This document shows, one piece after another, positions 1-5,566 of a stretch of DNA of 5,566 bases (position 1 is the first letter of the stretch; each line of letters starts with the position of its first letter). Origin of the DNA: Planctomycetaceae bacterium (lineage in GTDB: Bacteria; Planctomycetota; Planctomycetia; Pirellulales; Pirellulaceae). The notes under the pieces are model-generated. The model had not been told where the DNA came from. It searched no databases and saw only the letters and a list, made by a program, of their open reading frames with translations. The position numbers and the translations under genes were made by a program. Location: NCBI GenBank assembly GCA_003455945.1, contig DMPQ01000414.1, positions 1-5,566 of the forward strand. The letters are read 5' to 3'.

Positions 1-1169
1 CGCGGCGGGGTCGGCGGCTCGGGTGGTTCCTGAGCCGGCGAGGGACGAGCCGAGTCGAAGGGCTGGTCGTTGCTCGTCCAGCCGTTGGGCACCGACAGCT
101 TGATGATCGTGCGGAGGGCCTGGCCGTACTGCTGGTGCAGCGGCCCGACGGTGTAGGGGATGTCGTACTTCGCGCACAGCTCCTTCACCCGCACCGAGAT
201 CTCGGCGTAGCGGTTCGAGGGCAGGTCGGGGAAGAGGTGGTGCTCGATCTGGAAGCCGAGGTTGCCCGAGAGGACGTGCAGCAGCGGGCCGCCCTCGAAG
301 TTGGCCGCGCCCAGCACCTGCCGCAGGTACCACTCGGCGCGGGTCTCGTCCTCGATCTCCTCCTCGGTGAAGTGGAGCGCCCCGTCGGGGAAGTGGCCGC
401 AGAAGATGATCACGTAGGACCACAGGTTGCGCGTGACGTTGGCGGCGGCGTTGGCCGCGAGCGTCGTGCGCCACTGCCGACCCGACAGCGCCGGGTAGAC
501 GACGTAGTCCTTGAGCGCCTGGTTGCGGCCCTTGCGCGCGATCTGCTTGAGCTGCCGCTTCATCTCCTGCGGATCCTTCTCGTGCCGTTCGACCGGGATC
601 CAGCCCGGCGCCACCATGTTGACGGTGATGCCGAACGGAGCGAGCTCCTGCGACATGCTCCGACTCCAGCCGATCTGTCCCCCCTTGGCCGCGACGTACG
701 CGCTGAACGGCGCGACGCTCCGCTGGTAGACCTCACTGGTGATGTTGATCAGTCGCCCGTGCCGCTGCTGCTTCATGTGCGGCAGGGCTCGACGAGCCAG
801 CAGGTAAGGACTCTTCACGAAGAAGTCGAGCATGCTCTTGTAGAATTCCCAGTCGTACTGCTCGATCGGCTTGAGCGGCTGATCGCACGTGGCGTTGACC
901 ACGATGATGTCGACCGGTCCGAGATCCCGTTCGATCTGCGAGAAGAGTTCGTCGACCGAACGTTCGCAGGTGACGTCGGCGCGGCAGATCGAGGTGGTGA
1001 TCCCTGCCGCGCGATATTCCTCGGCCGCCTGCTCGGCCCGATCCAGACGGTTCGCGTAACTGATCGGCACCTTGGCTCCTGCCTTGCCGAGTGCCAGTCC
1101 GATCCCCTTGCCGAGTCCGGTGCTGTTTCCGGTCACCAGAGCCACCTTGCCGGCCAACGAAAAACTCAT
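1..1169 (-). CDS. Chimeric ORF: SDR oxidoreductase N-terminus joined to fatty-acid desaturase C-terminus (partial, C-term off window)
   Basis: Reads as 389 codons without a stop from the ATG at 1169-1167 to the left edge. Residues 1-~197 are a short-chain dehydrogenase/reductase: Rossmann NAD(P)-binding motif TGNSTGLG (13-20), the NNAG-type position reading NATC (92-95), and catalytic Ser145, Tyr158 and Lys162 with the family spacing (S-x12-Y-x3-K), then the PGWIPVERHE segment (188-197). About 50 residues expected at an SDR C-terminus are absent. From about residue 207 the protein is instead the C-terminal part of a membrane acyl-CoA/fatty-acid desaturase of the mycobacterial DesA3-like type: KDYVVYPALSG (220-230), FCGHFPDG, EWYLRQVLGAANF, and the third histidine box QIEHH (307-311) followed by LFPDLPSNRY, ending in a Pro-rich tail. 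Histidine boxes 1 and 2 and most membrane segments are missing, so desaturase activity is not expected. A GGGAG at 1184-1180 is a possible ribosome binding site, 10 nt before the start. Wobble usage changes at the join. Domain identities are secure; whether the join exists in a living genome is not. Confidence 0.85.
   Translation of the reverse strand, partial: MSFSLAGKVALVTGNSTGLGKGIGLALGKAGAKVPISYANRLDRAEQAAEEYRAAGITTSICRADVTCERSVDELFSQIERDLGPVDIIVVNATCDQPLKPIEQYDWEFYKSMLDFFVKSPYLLARRALPHMKQQRHGRLINITSEVYQRSVAPFSAYVAAKGGQIGWSRSMSQELAPFGITVNMVAPGWIPVERHEKDPQEMKRQLKQIARKGRNQALKDYVVYPALSGRQWRTTLAANAAANVTRNLWSYVIIFCGHFPDGALHFTEEEIEDETRAEWYLRQVLGAANFEGGPLLHVLSGNLGFQIEHHLFPDLPSNRYAEISVRVKELCAKYDIPYTVGPLHQQYGQALRTIIKLSVPNGWTSNDQPFDSARPSPAQEPPEPPTPP
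552..581 (-). other. Fusion junction between SDR and desaturase segments
   Basis: Within roughly residues 197-206 (EKDPQEMKRQ) the protein changes family while the reading frame stays open; I checked this codon by codon from residue 190 to 230. Upstream, SDR similarity runs through PGWIPVERHE. Downstream, RQLKQIARKGRNQALKDYV matches the cytosolic linker that precedes the last desaturase helices. No inverted repeat, transposase fragment or attachment-site-like sequence is visible at the join. The exact breakpoint cannot be fixed without homologues of both parents. Confidence 0.6.
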
Positions 1170-1385
1170 CGTGCTGCTGCTCCCGGTCGCGGTTCGCGAG
1201 GCCGCTCGCTGTCGACGCCGTGCGTCGGATCGTCGGTCGAGCGACGGCCGCGCGATCGACCTCTTCGCGCGGCTTGGGCAGCTTATCAGAATGCCGCGCG
1301 GCGAGGTCGCGCCGCCCGATCGACGACGTCGCGGCGATCCGTTTTCGAAAGACCGCATCGCGCCGAGTTCCCGCAGGAAACGCCC
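1170..1385. other. Divergent intergenic region between the SDR chimera and birA
   Basis: These 216 bp separate two divergently transcribed genes and should carry both promoters. I could not pick a convincing -35/-10 pair on either strand. It holds an 8-bp inverted repeat (GCCGCGCG at 1247-1254 and CGCGCGGC at 1266-1273, 11-nt loop), a small AT-richer stretch at 1278-1293 and the palindrome TTTCGAAA at 1343-1350. Hairpins of this sort are common by chance at this GC content, so none is called as a regulatory element. Confidence 0.4.
1375..1380 (+). promoter_or_regulatory. Ribosome binding site of the biotin ligase gene
   Basis: AGGAAA lies 5 nt before the ATG at 1386. It decides the start: the frame stays open far upstream (to 135), but that extension lies antisense to the SDR-desaturase gene and has no family similarity. 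Confidence 0.65.
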
Positions 1386-2207
1386 ATGCACGATGACGAT
1401 CGTTTCGACGCGAGCGCGGCAGCCCTCTGGGATCGAGCGACGCTTGACCAGGTCCGGCGCGAGGCTGGGTTGGCGGAGCTCGAGTTCCATCCGTCGATCG
1501 GCTCGACCAACGATCGCGGACTCGAGCGACTGAGGGCCGCGGATTGGCTCGATCCGACGCTGATTCTCGCGGCGCGACAGACCGCAGGACGCGGACGAGG
1601 GGGAAACCGCTGGTGGAGTGCCGACGGCGGGCTCACCTTCTCGTTGCTGATCCGGCCGACGATCGATACCGGAGCCGAAGCGATCTCGCGGTCGACGCTG
1701 CGAGCCGGATTGGGAACGGCTCGCGGCCTCGCGTCGCTGCTCGCCCCCTCCGCTCCGCTGACGCTCAAGTGGCCGAACGATCTGTCGCTCGGCGGACGAA
1801 AGGTGGCGGGGCTTCTGGTGGAGCGAGACGCCTCGGCGAGCGGATTGGTGATCGGCGTCGGGCTGAACGTCAATCAGCGATTCGACGAGGCGCCCGAAGA
1901 GGTTCGGCTGAGGGGGACGAGTCCGTACGAGTTCGACGGGCGGACGCGCGACTTGGCCGAGGTGCTGATCGCCGTGATTCGCGGCCTCAGGCGCGAACTC
2001 GTTCCGCCGCCGGACGCTCCTGATGATTGGGCCGAGCGGTTTCGGGCTCGCTGCGAACTGACCGGCCGAATCGTCGAACTCGAACAGCGAGGTGAGCGAC
2101 GGACCGGCCGCTGTCTGGGGATCGACGACGGAGGCCGACTGTTGCTGGAGACCGAGTCGGGACGAACGGCGATCGTCAGCGGCGCGGTGGTCCGAGTCGT
2201 CGATTGA
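1386..2207 (+). CDS. birA: Biotin--[acetyl-CoA-carboxylase] ligase (BirA/BPL, no HTH domain)
   Basis: A 273-residue cytoplasmic enzyme that activates biotin with ATP to biotinyl-5'-AMP and transfers it to the lysine of a biotin carboxyl carrier protein, as needed for acetyl-CoA carboxylase. Family motifs appear in order: GSTN (39-42), the biotinyl-AMP-binding loop QTAGRGRGGNRW (65-76), LKWPNDL (127-133), GRKVAGLLVE (137-146) with the conserved Lys139, and GVGLNVN (157-163). A C-terminal SH3-like domain follows from about 223 (LTGRIVELEQRGE, then GRCLGIDDGGRLLLE, ending SGAVVRVVD). The N-terminal winged-helix DNA-binding domain of E. coli BirA is absent, so this is a monofunctional group I ligase that should not repress biotin genes itself. 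The start is set by AGGAAA at 1375-1380. It is divergent from the SDR chimera and followed by the tRNA-Ala promoter; no biotin-synthesis gene is in the window. Confidence 0.93.
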   Translation: MHDDDRFDASAAALWDRATLDQVRREAGLAELEFHPSIGSTNDRGLERLRAADWLDPTLILAARQTAGRGRGGNRWWSADGGLTFSLLIRPTIDTGAEAISRSTLRAGLGTARGLASLLAPSAPLTLKWPNDLSLGGRKVAGLLVERDASASGLVIGVGLNVNQRFDEAPEEVRLRGTSPYEFDGRTRDLAEVLIAVIRGLRRELVPPPDAPDDWAERFRARCELTGRIVELEQRGERRTGRCLGIDDGGRLLLETESGRTAIVSGAVVRVVD

Positions 2208-2268
2208 TCGGCCGCGGTCGGACTCGGTGCCCGCTTCGAGACGGAGAACGGCGGCCGAGACGCACGCC

Positions 2269-2297
2269 TTGACACCCGGGAGCCGCGTTGATAGTTT
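2269..2297 (+). promoter_or_regulatory. Sigma70-type promoter of the tRNA-Ala gene
   Basis: A perfect -35 box TTGACA (2269-2274), a 17-nt spacer and a -10 box TAGTTT (2292-2297; 3 of 6 consensus matches, including the first T, the A and the last T). Transcription would start near 2304, giving a leader of roughly 45 nt before the mature tRNA 5' end at 2350. It lies just after the biotin ligase stop, so the tRNA has its own promoter. The AT-rich TAGTTTTCT stands out from the surrounding GC-rich sequence. Confidence 0.65.
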
Positions 2298-2349
2298 TCT
2301 CGCAATCGCCGCCGATCGTCGGTAACGTCGTTCGGCGAGCGAACCCATC

Positions 2350-2422
<73 letters not shown>

Positions 2423-2436
2423 CTCCGATCGACGAG

Positions 2437-2475
2437 AACCCCGCGAGTCCCGCTCGCGGGGTTTTCGCGTTTCTT
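2437..2475 (+). terminator. Rho-independent terminator of the tRNA-Ala transcript
   Basis: A perfect 11-bp stem AACCCCGCGAG (2437-2447) / CTCGCGGGGTT (2453-2463) with a 5-nt loop TCCCG. It is followed by a U-rich stretch: TTTT at 2462-2465, then CGCGTTTCTT to 2475. It starts 14 nt after the tRNA 3' end, so it ends a monocistronic tRNA transcript. Confidence 0.88.
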
Positions 2476-2491
2476 GGGGGTGTTCGTCGTC

Positions 2492-2550
2492 GTGCGACTG
2501 CCCCCGGTCGCAGCGGTTCCTGCCGTAGTGCGACCGCCCCCGGTCGCAGC
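2492..2550 (+). repeat. Two tandem copies of a 23-bp hairpin element
   Basis: Copy 1 is at 2492-2514 and copy 2 at 2528-2550 (36-bp period), 22 of 23 bases identical. Each folds into an 8-bp stem with a CCCC loop: arms TGCGACTG/CGGTCGCA at 2493-2500 and 2505-2512, and TGCGACCG/CGGTCGCA at 2529-2536 and 2541-2548. The only difference (T2499 versus C2535) keeps base pairing in plus-strand RNA, U-G against C-G. The spacers between copies do not match each other. It sits downstream of the terminator and upstream of the NHL gene. It resembles a small REP-like palindromic repeat; whether it recurs elsewhere in the genome cannot be seen here. Confidence 0.7.
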
Positions 2551-2735
2551 ATTTGCTGACAGGGCCTGATCTAGGCGCTGCGCTTCGGGCTGGTTGGGTC
2601 GTCGACAGGTTCGGACCCTGCGTGGCCCCGGCTCGTCCCGAGCCGAGGGCTCGAGATGGCGACTCCGTTCGAGCTGCGAAGTGTCTCGAAAGCTCGCTGT
2701 CGCAAGGCCGCGCGTCGGGGACGACGCGGGCCCAC

Positions 2736-2766
2736 GCTGGGGAGGGACGGGCTGGGGAGGCACGGG
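2736..2766 (+). repeat. G-rich tandem repeat with a G-quadruplex motif
   Basis: GCTGGGGAGG(G/C)ACGG occurs twice with a 15-bp period (2736-2750 and 2751-2765). Inside it, 2739-2757 reads GGGG-A-GGG-AC-GGG-CT-GGGG: four G-tracts with loops of 1, 2 and 2 nt, which fits the standard G-quadruplex pattern. It is on the coding strand about 170 nt before the NHL start codon, so it could form in the DNA or in a leader RNA. Formation is inferred from sequence only. Confidence 0.5.
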
Positions 2767-2773
2767 CCTCTGC

Positions 2774-2792
2774 CGGATCCGATTCGGATCCG
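2774..2792. repeat. Paired CGGATCCG palindromes, 11-bp centre spacing
   Basis: Two identical 8-bp palindromes (2774-2781 and 2785-2792) are separated by ATT, so their centres are 11 bp apart, about one helical turn. They abut the weak TTGAAC -35-like box at 2793. The arrangement could be an operator for a dimeric regulator, but GATC-containing words are abundant in this sequence and chance is a real alternative. Confidence 0.3.
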
Positions 2793-2925
2793 TTGAACCG
2801 GCAGCAGCGGCATGCGAAGATCGGGGGTTCGTTCGTCGTTGCCGGCTCCGCTCACAGGAACTCACGACGGCGAACCCGGGTTGCCCGGACGTTTTCCCTT
2901 CTTCCGTCGATTCGGGAATCTCGTC

Positions 2926-3846
2926 GTGAAGCAGTTCGTCGGCCTGCGAACGCCTCTGCGGATCGCCGCTGCGGCTTCGATCGTCTGGGTGCTGGGCGGA
3001 GCGATGTTCCTGTCGAGTCCGGCGTTCGACGCTCCGGTGGCCGCTCAGGAAACCGCTGCGACCGACGGTGTCGCCGAGCCGACGGCGCCGCTCTATCCGC
3101 TCGCCGTGGCGATCGGTCCCGACAAGGCGCGGTATGTCGTCGATCGGAACCTGCCCGGTGTCTGGAAGATCGTCGATGGCCAGGCGTCGATTCTGGTGCG
3201 CGGATCGAAGATCAATCGCGAGCCGCTCAATGCGCCGCGGTCGATCGCCGTCTCGTCCGACGGGCGCGTCTTCGTCGGCGACTCGGGGGGCTGCAACGTC
3301 TTCGAAGTCTCGGCCGATGCGCCGCCGCGGCCGATCTCGTCGGAGCGGATCGGCATTCCGATGGGGCTCGCCTTCGACTCGCAAGGCAATCTCTTCGTCG
3401 CCGACATCGAGTTGCACCGGATCCTGAAGCTGGTGCCGGGGAGCGAACCGGTCGAGCCGACCGAAGTCGCGGCGATCCGAGCCCCGCGGGCTCTCGCCTG
3501 CGACAAGGAGGATCGCGTCTGGGTCGTCTCGGGCTACGAGAATCCGGTTCGGCGGATCGAAGCGAACGGCCAGGTGACCACCATCGTCTCGTCCGACGTT
3601 CTGCAGTATCCGGCGGGGATCGCGATCGACGCGGTCGGTTCGATCTGGGTCTCGGACAGCTACGCCAAGACGATCTATCGGATCGGCGAGGACGGCACGA
3701 CGACTCCGCTGCCGTCGAGCGAGACGCTGGTCTATCCGGTCGGCATCGCGGCGGACGGGACCGGAATCGTCGTCGCCGACCCGCGCGGTCCGGCGCTTCG
3801 CCAGGTCGACGGGGCCGGAGCGGTGACGACCGAGTTCCCTCGCTGA
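2926..3846 (+). CDS. Secreted NHL-repeat beta-propeller protein
   Basis: A 306-residue protein starting with GTG at 2926. A Sec signal peptide is visible: basic n-region VKQFVGLRTPLR (1-12), hydrophobic core IAAAASIVWVLGGAMFL (13-29), and a signal peptidase site VAA|QE (38-42). The mature part is built of about six NHL-type repeats, each with a PxxxAxxxxGxxxVxD-like core, for example PRSIAVSSDGRVFVGDS (104-120), PMGLAFDSQGNLFVAD (145-160), PRALACDKEDRVWVV (187-201), YPAGIAIDAVGSIWVSDS and YPVGIAADGTGIVVAD. This predicts a six-bladed propeller in the periplasm or outside the cell, probably for binding; no catalytic residues can be assigned and the ligand is unknown. The start was chosen because it places the signal peptide at the N-terminus with a GGGAA at 2914-2918. 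An in-frame ATG at 2812 would add 38 residues of no recognisable character. It lies 75 nt upstream of uvrA on the same strand. Confidence 0.82.
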   Translation: MKQFVGLRTPLRIAAAASIVWVLGGAMFLSSPAFDAPVAAQETAATDGVAEPTAPLYPLAVAIGPDKARYVVDRNLPGVWKIVDGQASILVRGSKINREPLNAPRSIAVSSDGRVFVGDSGGCNVFEVSADAPPRPISSERIGIPMGLAFDSQGNLFVADIELHRILKLVPGSEPVEPTEVAAIRAPRALACDKEDRVWVVSGYENPVRRIEANGQVTTIVSSDVLQYPAGIAIDAVGSIWVSDSYAKTIYRIGEDGTTTPLPSSETLVYPVGIAADGTGIVVADPRGPALRQVDGAGAVTTEFPR

Positions 3847-3910
3847 TCGCCTTCGAACGACGGCCTGCGACGAAGGCCGCCGGTAACGGCATCGCGGAAC
3901 GAGGGAGCGG

Positions 3911-3916
3911 AAGGAG
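3911..3916 (+). promoter_or_regulatory. Ribosome binding site of uvrA
   Basis: AAGGAG lies 5 nt before the GTG at 3922. It is a strong Shine-Dalgarno match and fixes this GTG as the start, which also places the UvrA N-terminus (IRLRGVRVHNLRDIDL) at the usual distance. Confidence 0.75.
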
Positions 3917-3921
3917 CGAGC

Positions 3922-5566
3922 GTGAACGAGGCGACGATTCGGCTGCGGGGAGTCCGGGTCCATAACCTGCGCGACATCGATCTCGATCTGCCGCGAGGTC
4001 GACTGATCGTCGTCTGCGGCGTCAGCGGGAGCGGCAAGAGCAGCTTGGCGCTCGACACGCTGTATGCCGAAGGGCAGCGGCGCTACATCGAGAGTTTCTC
4101 GCCGTACACCCGTCAGTTTCTCGAGCAGCTCGACAAGCCGGACGCGGATCACATCGAGGGGATTCCGCCGGCGATCGCGGTGACTCGCACCGTGCCGCAG
4201 ACCTCGAGTCGCGCCACGGTCGGCTCGGCGACCGAACTGCTCGACTATCTGCGTCTGCTCTGGGCTCGTGTCGCGCAGGTCGTCTGTCCCGACTGCGGTC
4301 GAGCCATCGAACAGGACTCGCCCGAGTCGATCGTGTCGCGGATTCTGGCGCTCCCCGACGGCGCGCGGCTGATGATCTCGGTGCCGATGGACGCGACGAA
4401 CGCCGAGGAGTTCGTCGAGACGTGCGAGCGACTGGCGCAGCAGGGATTCGTGCGAGGGCTGATCGCCGGGCGGAGTTTCGACATCGCGTCGCCGCCGACT
4501 TGGCCCGACGGAACGGCTGCCGATCCGAACGTCGTCGTCGACCGATTGCGCGTCGGGCAGGTGACGGCGGAGCGACTGACCGATTCGATCGAAGGGGCGT
4601 ACGATCTCGGTTCGGGGCGCTGCATCGTCTGGGTCGAAGGGGCGGACGAGCTCCCCGTCGCCGCTCCGATCGCGACGATCGACGAGCGCCCCTGGAGACG
4701 TCTCGGGTTCAGCCGTCGCTTGTCGTGCGAGACGTGCGGGATCGAGTTTCCGGAACCGGAGCCGCGACTGTTCAGCTACAACAGCCCGCTCGGCGCCTGT
4801 CCCAAGTGCGAAGGGTTCGGCAGCATCCAGGTCCGGGACATGGATCTGATCGTTCCCGACGGCAGCAAGACGCTCAAGGACGGCGCGATCGCGCCGTGGA
4901 ACACGCCGGCCTACTCGCACGAGCTTCGCGAGCTGCTGGCGCTGGCGGCGGACTACGATCTGCCGATCGACGTGCCGTTCAGGCGGCTGAGCGACGCTCA
5001 GAAGGAGCTGATCGTTCGCGGCGTGCCGGAGCGGAACTTCGGCGGCCTCGACGGTTTCTTCCGCTGGCTCGAACGGCGCAAGTACAAGATGCACCTGCGC
5101 GTCTTCTACAACCGCTGGCACAGCTACGTGACGTGCGACGCCTGCGGCGGATCGCGTCTGGGCAAGTTCCCGCTCGCGTGGCGACTGGGGAATCGGAATC
5201 TCGCCGAGGTCTGTCGCGCGACGATCGAACAGACCGCCGCCTGGTTCGACAGCGGCGATCTCGACGGTTCTCGCATGGAAGTCGCTCGCGGGCTGCTGAC
5301 CGAAATCCGCTCGCGGCTCGGTTACCTGAACGACGTCGGCCTCGGCTACCTGGCGCTCGAACGTCCGCTTCGGACGCTCAGCCGCGGCGAAGCGCAGCGA
5401 GTCGCGCTCACCACGGCGCTCGGGTCGACGCTGGTCCACATGCTGTACGTGCTCGACGAACCGACGTCGGGGATGCACCCGCATGACGTGTCGCGACTGA
5501 GCGGCTGTATCCGCCGGCTGCGCGATCGAGGGAACACGGTCGTCTGTGTCGAGCACGACGAACAGA
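3922..5566 (+). CDS. uvrA: Excinuclease ABC subunit UvrA (partial, C-terminus off window)
   Basis: The first 548 residues of the DNA-damage sensor ATPase of nucleotide excision repair, which dimerises, loads UvrB at lesions and acts in the cytoplasm on the chromosome. Domains in order: Walker A GVSGSGKS (33-40), then AEGQRRYIESFSPYTRQFLEQLDKPD; the HIEGIPPAIAV and SSRATVGSATELLDYLRLLW segments; CPDC (122-125); a UvrB-binding region of normal length (about 125-265); paired zinc cysteines C269/C272 and C293/C296 around EPRLFSYNSPLGACPKCEG; the insertion domain with CDACGGSRL (405-413); signature LSRGEAQRVAL (486-496); Walker B LYVLDEP with Asp512-Glu513; and H-loop His545 at the right edge. This is the full first ABC module; the second should follow outside the window (E. 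coli UvrA is 940 residues). The signature reads LSRGE instead of LSGGE. The UvrB-binding region argues against a UvrA2-type paralogue, which lacks it, but a second uvrA elsewhere cannot be excluded. The start is set by AAGGAG at 3911. Co-transcription with the NHL gene is possible. Confidence 0.92.
   Translation, partial: MNEATIRLRGVRVHNLRDIDLDLPRGRLIVVCGVSGSGKSSLALDTLYAEGQRRYIESFSPYTRQFLEQLDKPDADHIEGIPPAIAVTRTVPQTSSRATVGSATELLDYLRLLWARVAQVVCPDCGRAIEQDSPESIVSRILALPDGARLMISVPMDATNAEEFVETCERLAQQGFVRGLIAGRSFDIASPPTWPDGTAADPNVVVDRLRVGQVTAERLTDSIEGAYDLGSGRCIVWVEGADELPVAAPIATIDERPWRRLGFSRRLSCETCGIEFPEPEPRLFSYNSPLGACPKCEGFGSIQVRDMDLIVPDGSKTLKDGAIAPWNTPAYSHELRELLALAADYDLPIDVPFRRLSDAQKELIVRGVPERNFGGLDGFFRWLERRKYKMHLRVFYNRWHSYVTCDACGGSRLGKFPLAWRLGNRNLAEVCRATIEQTAAWFDSGDLDGSRMEVARGLLTEIRSRLGYLNDVGLGYLALERPLRTLSRGEAQRVALTTALGSTLVHMLYVLDEPTSGMHPHDVSRLSGCIRRLRDRGNTVVCVEHDEQ

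Larger units (their letters stand above)
2551..2925. other. Intergenic region without a supported gene
   Basis: These 375 bp lie between the hairpin repeats and the NHL protein start. Several frames are open, but none shows recognisable protein sequence, a good ribosome binding site or continuity with a domain. The region holds a tandem G-rich repeat with a G-quadruplex motif (2736-2766), two CGGATCCG palindromes (2774-2792) and a very weak promoter candidate for the NHL gene (TTGAAC at 2793-2798, 17-nt spacer, GAAGAT at 2816-2821). It is probably the promoter and leader region of the NHL-uvrA unit. Confidence 0.45.

Noticed and set aside
571..601. Two GGATCC (BamHI) sites 25 bp apart at the chimera junction, as a sign of a cloning artefact
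   Set aside because: GGATCC also occurs twice at 2775-2791 in normal intergenic DNA, and GATC words are abundant throughout, so the sites are not informative.
135..1385. Upstream extension of the biotin ligase frame by more than 400 codons
   Set aside because: It lies antisense to the SDR-desaturase gene, shows no similarity to the DNA-binding domain of BirA, and a good ribosome binding site precedes the ATG at 1386.
2801..2850. Possible tRNA-like 3' half (GGGGGTTCG followed by a GCCGGCTCC-like end)
   Set aside because: The T-stem does not pair and no D or anticodon arm can be formed upstream.
2812..2925. ATG at 2812 as the start of the NHL protein
   Set aside because: It would bury the signal peptide behind 38 residues of low-information sequence; GTG at 2926 places it at the N-terminus.
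3861..3879. Small hairpin CGGCCT/AGGCCG between the NHL gene and uvrA as a terminator
   Set aside because: It has only six base pairs and no T-tract; the arms are too short to stand out at this GC content.
2553..3965. A 470-codon plus-strand frame overlapping the NHL gene
   Set aside because: It is an Arg-rich shadow frame; the true frame has a signal peptide and regular NHL repeats.

Overview
The window is GC-rich DNA (roughly two-thirds G+C by eye, with very frequent GATC/CGATCG words). Its gene content is mostly housekeeping: a biotin-protein ligase, a tRNA-Ala, a secreted NHL beta-propeller protein and a UvrA. The style of the UvrA (TSSRATVGSATELLDYLRLLW near the N-terminus, ALTTALGS after the ABC signature) and the small secreted NHL protein suggest a planctomycete or a related high-GC environmental bacterium. 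That assignment is inference from memory of the families, not a search result.

Layout. Minus strand, 1-1169: one uninterrupted reading frame that begins as a short-chain dehydrogenase/reductase (SDR) and, near residues 197-207, becomes the C-terminal third of a membrane fatty-acid/acyl-CoA desaturase; it runs off the left edge. 1170-1385: divergent intergenic region. Plus strand, 1386-2207: a biotin-protein ligase lacking the DNA-binding domain. 2269-2297: a strong-looking promoter for the tRNA-Ala(GGC) gene at 2350-2422, followed by a textbook intrinsic terminator at 2437-2475. 2492-2550: two tandem copies of a 23-bp hairpin element. 2551-2925: no convincing gene, but a G-quadruplex motif and a pair of CGGATCCG palindromes. 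2926-3846: a signal-peptide NHL-repeat protein. 3922-5566: the first ~548 residues of a UvrA, running off the right edge. The NHL gene and uvrA are co-oriented 75 nt apart and may be co-transcribed, although no functional link is evident.

The most unusual item is the SDR-desaturase chimera. Neither half is complete: the SDR lacks its C-terminal substrate-binding part and the desaturase lacks the first two histidine boxes. Wobble-base usage also changes abruptly at the join, from mixed to almost exclusively G/C. The simplest explanations are a chimeric assembly join between two genomes or a deletion/recombination after gene transfer; a functional bifunctional enzyme is unlikely. I see no sign of a phage, CRISPR array, insertion sequence or defence system.
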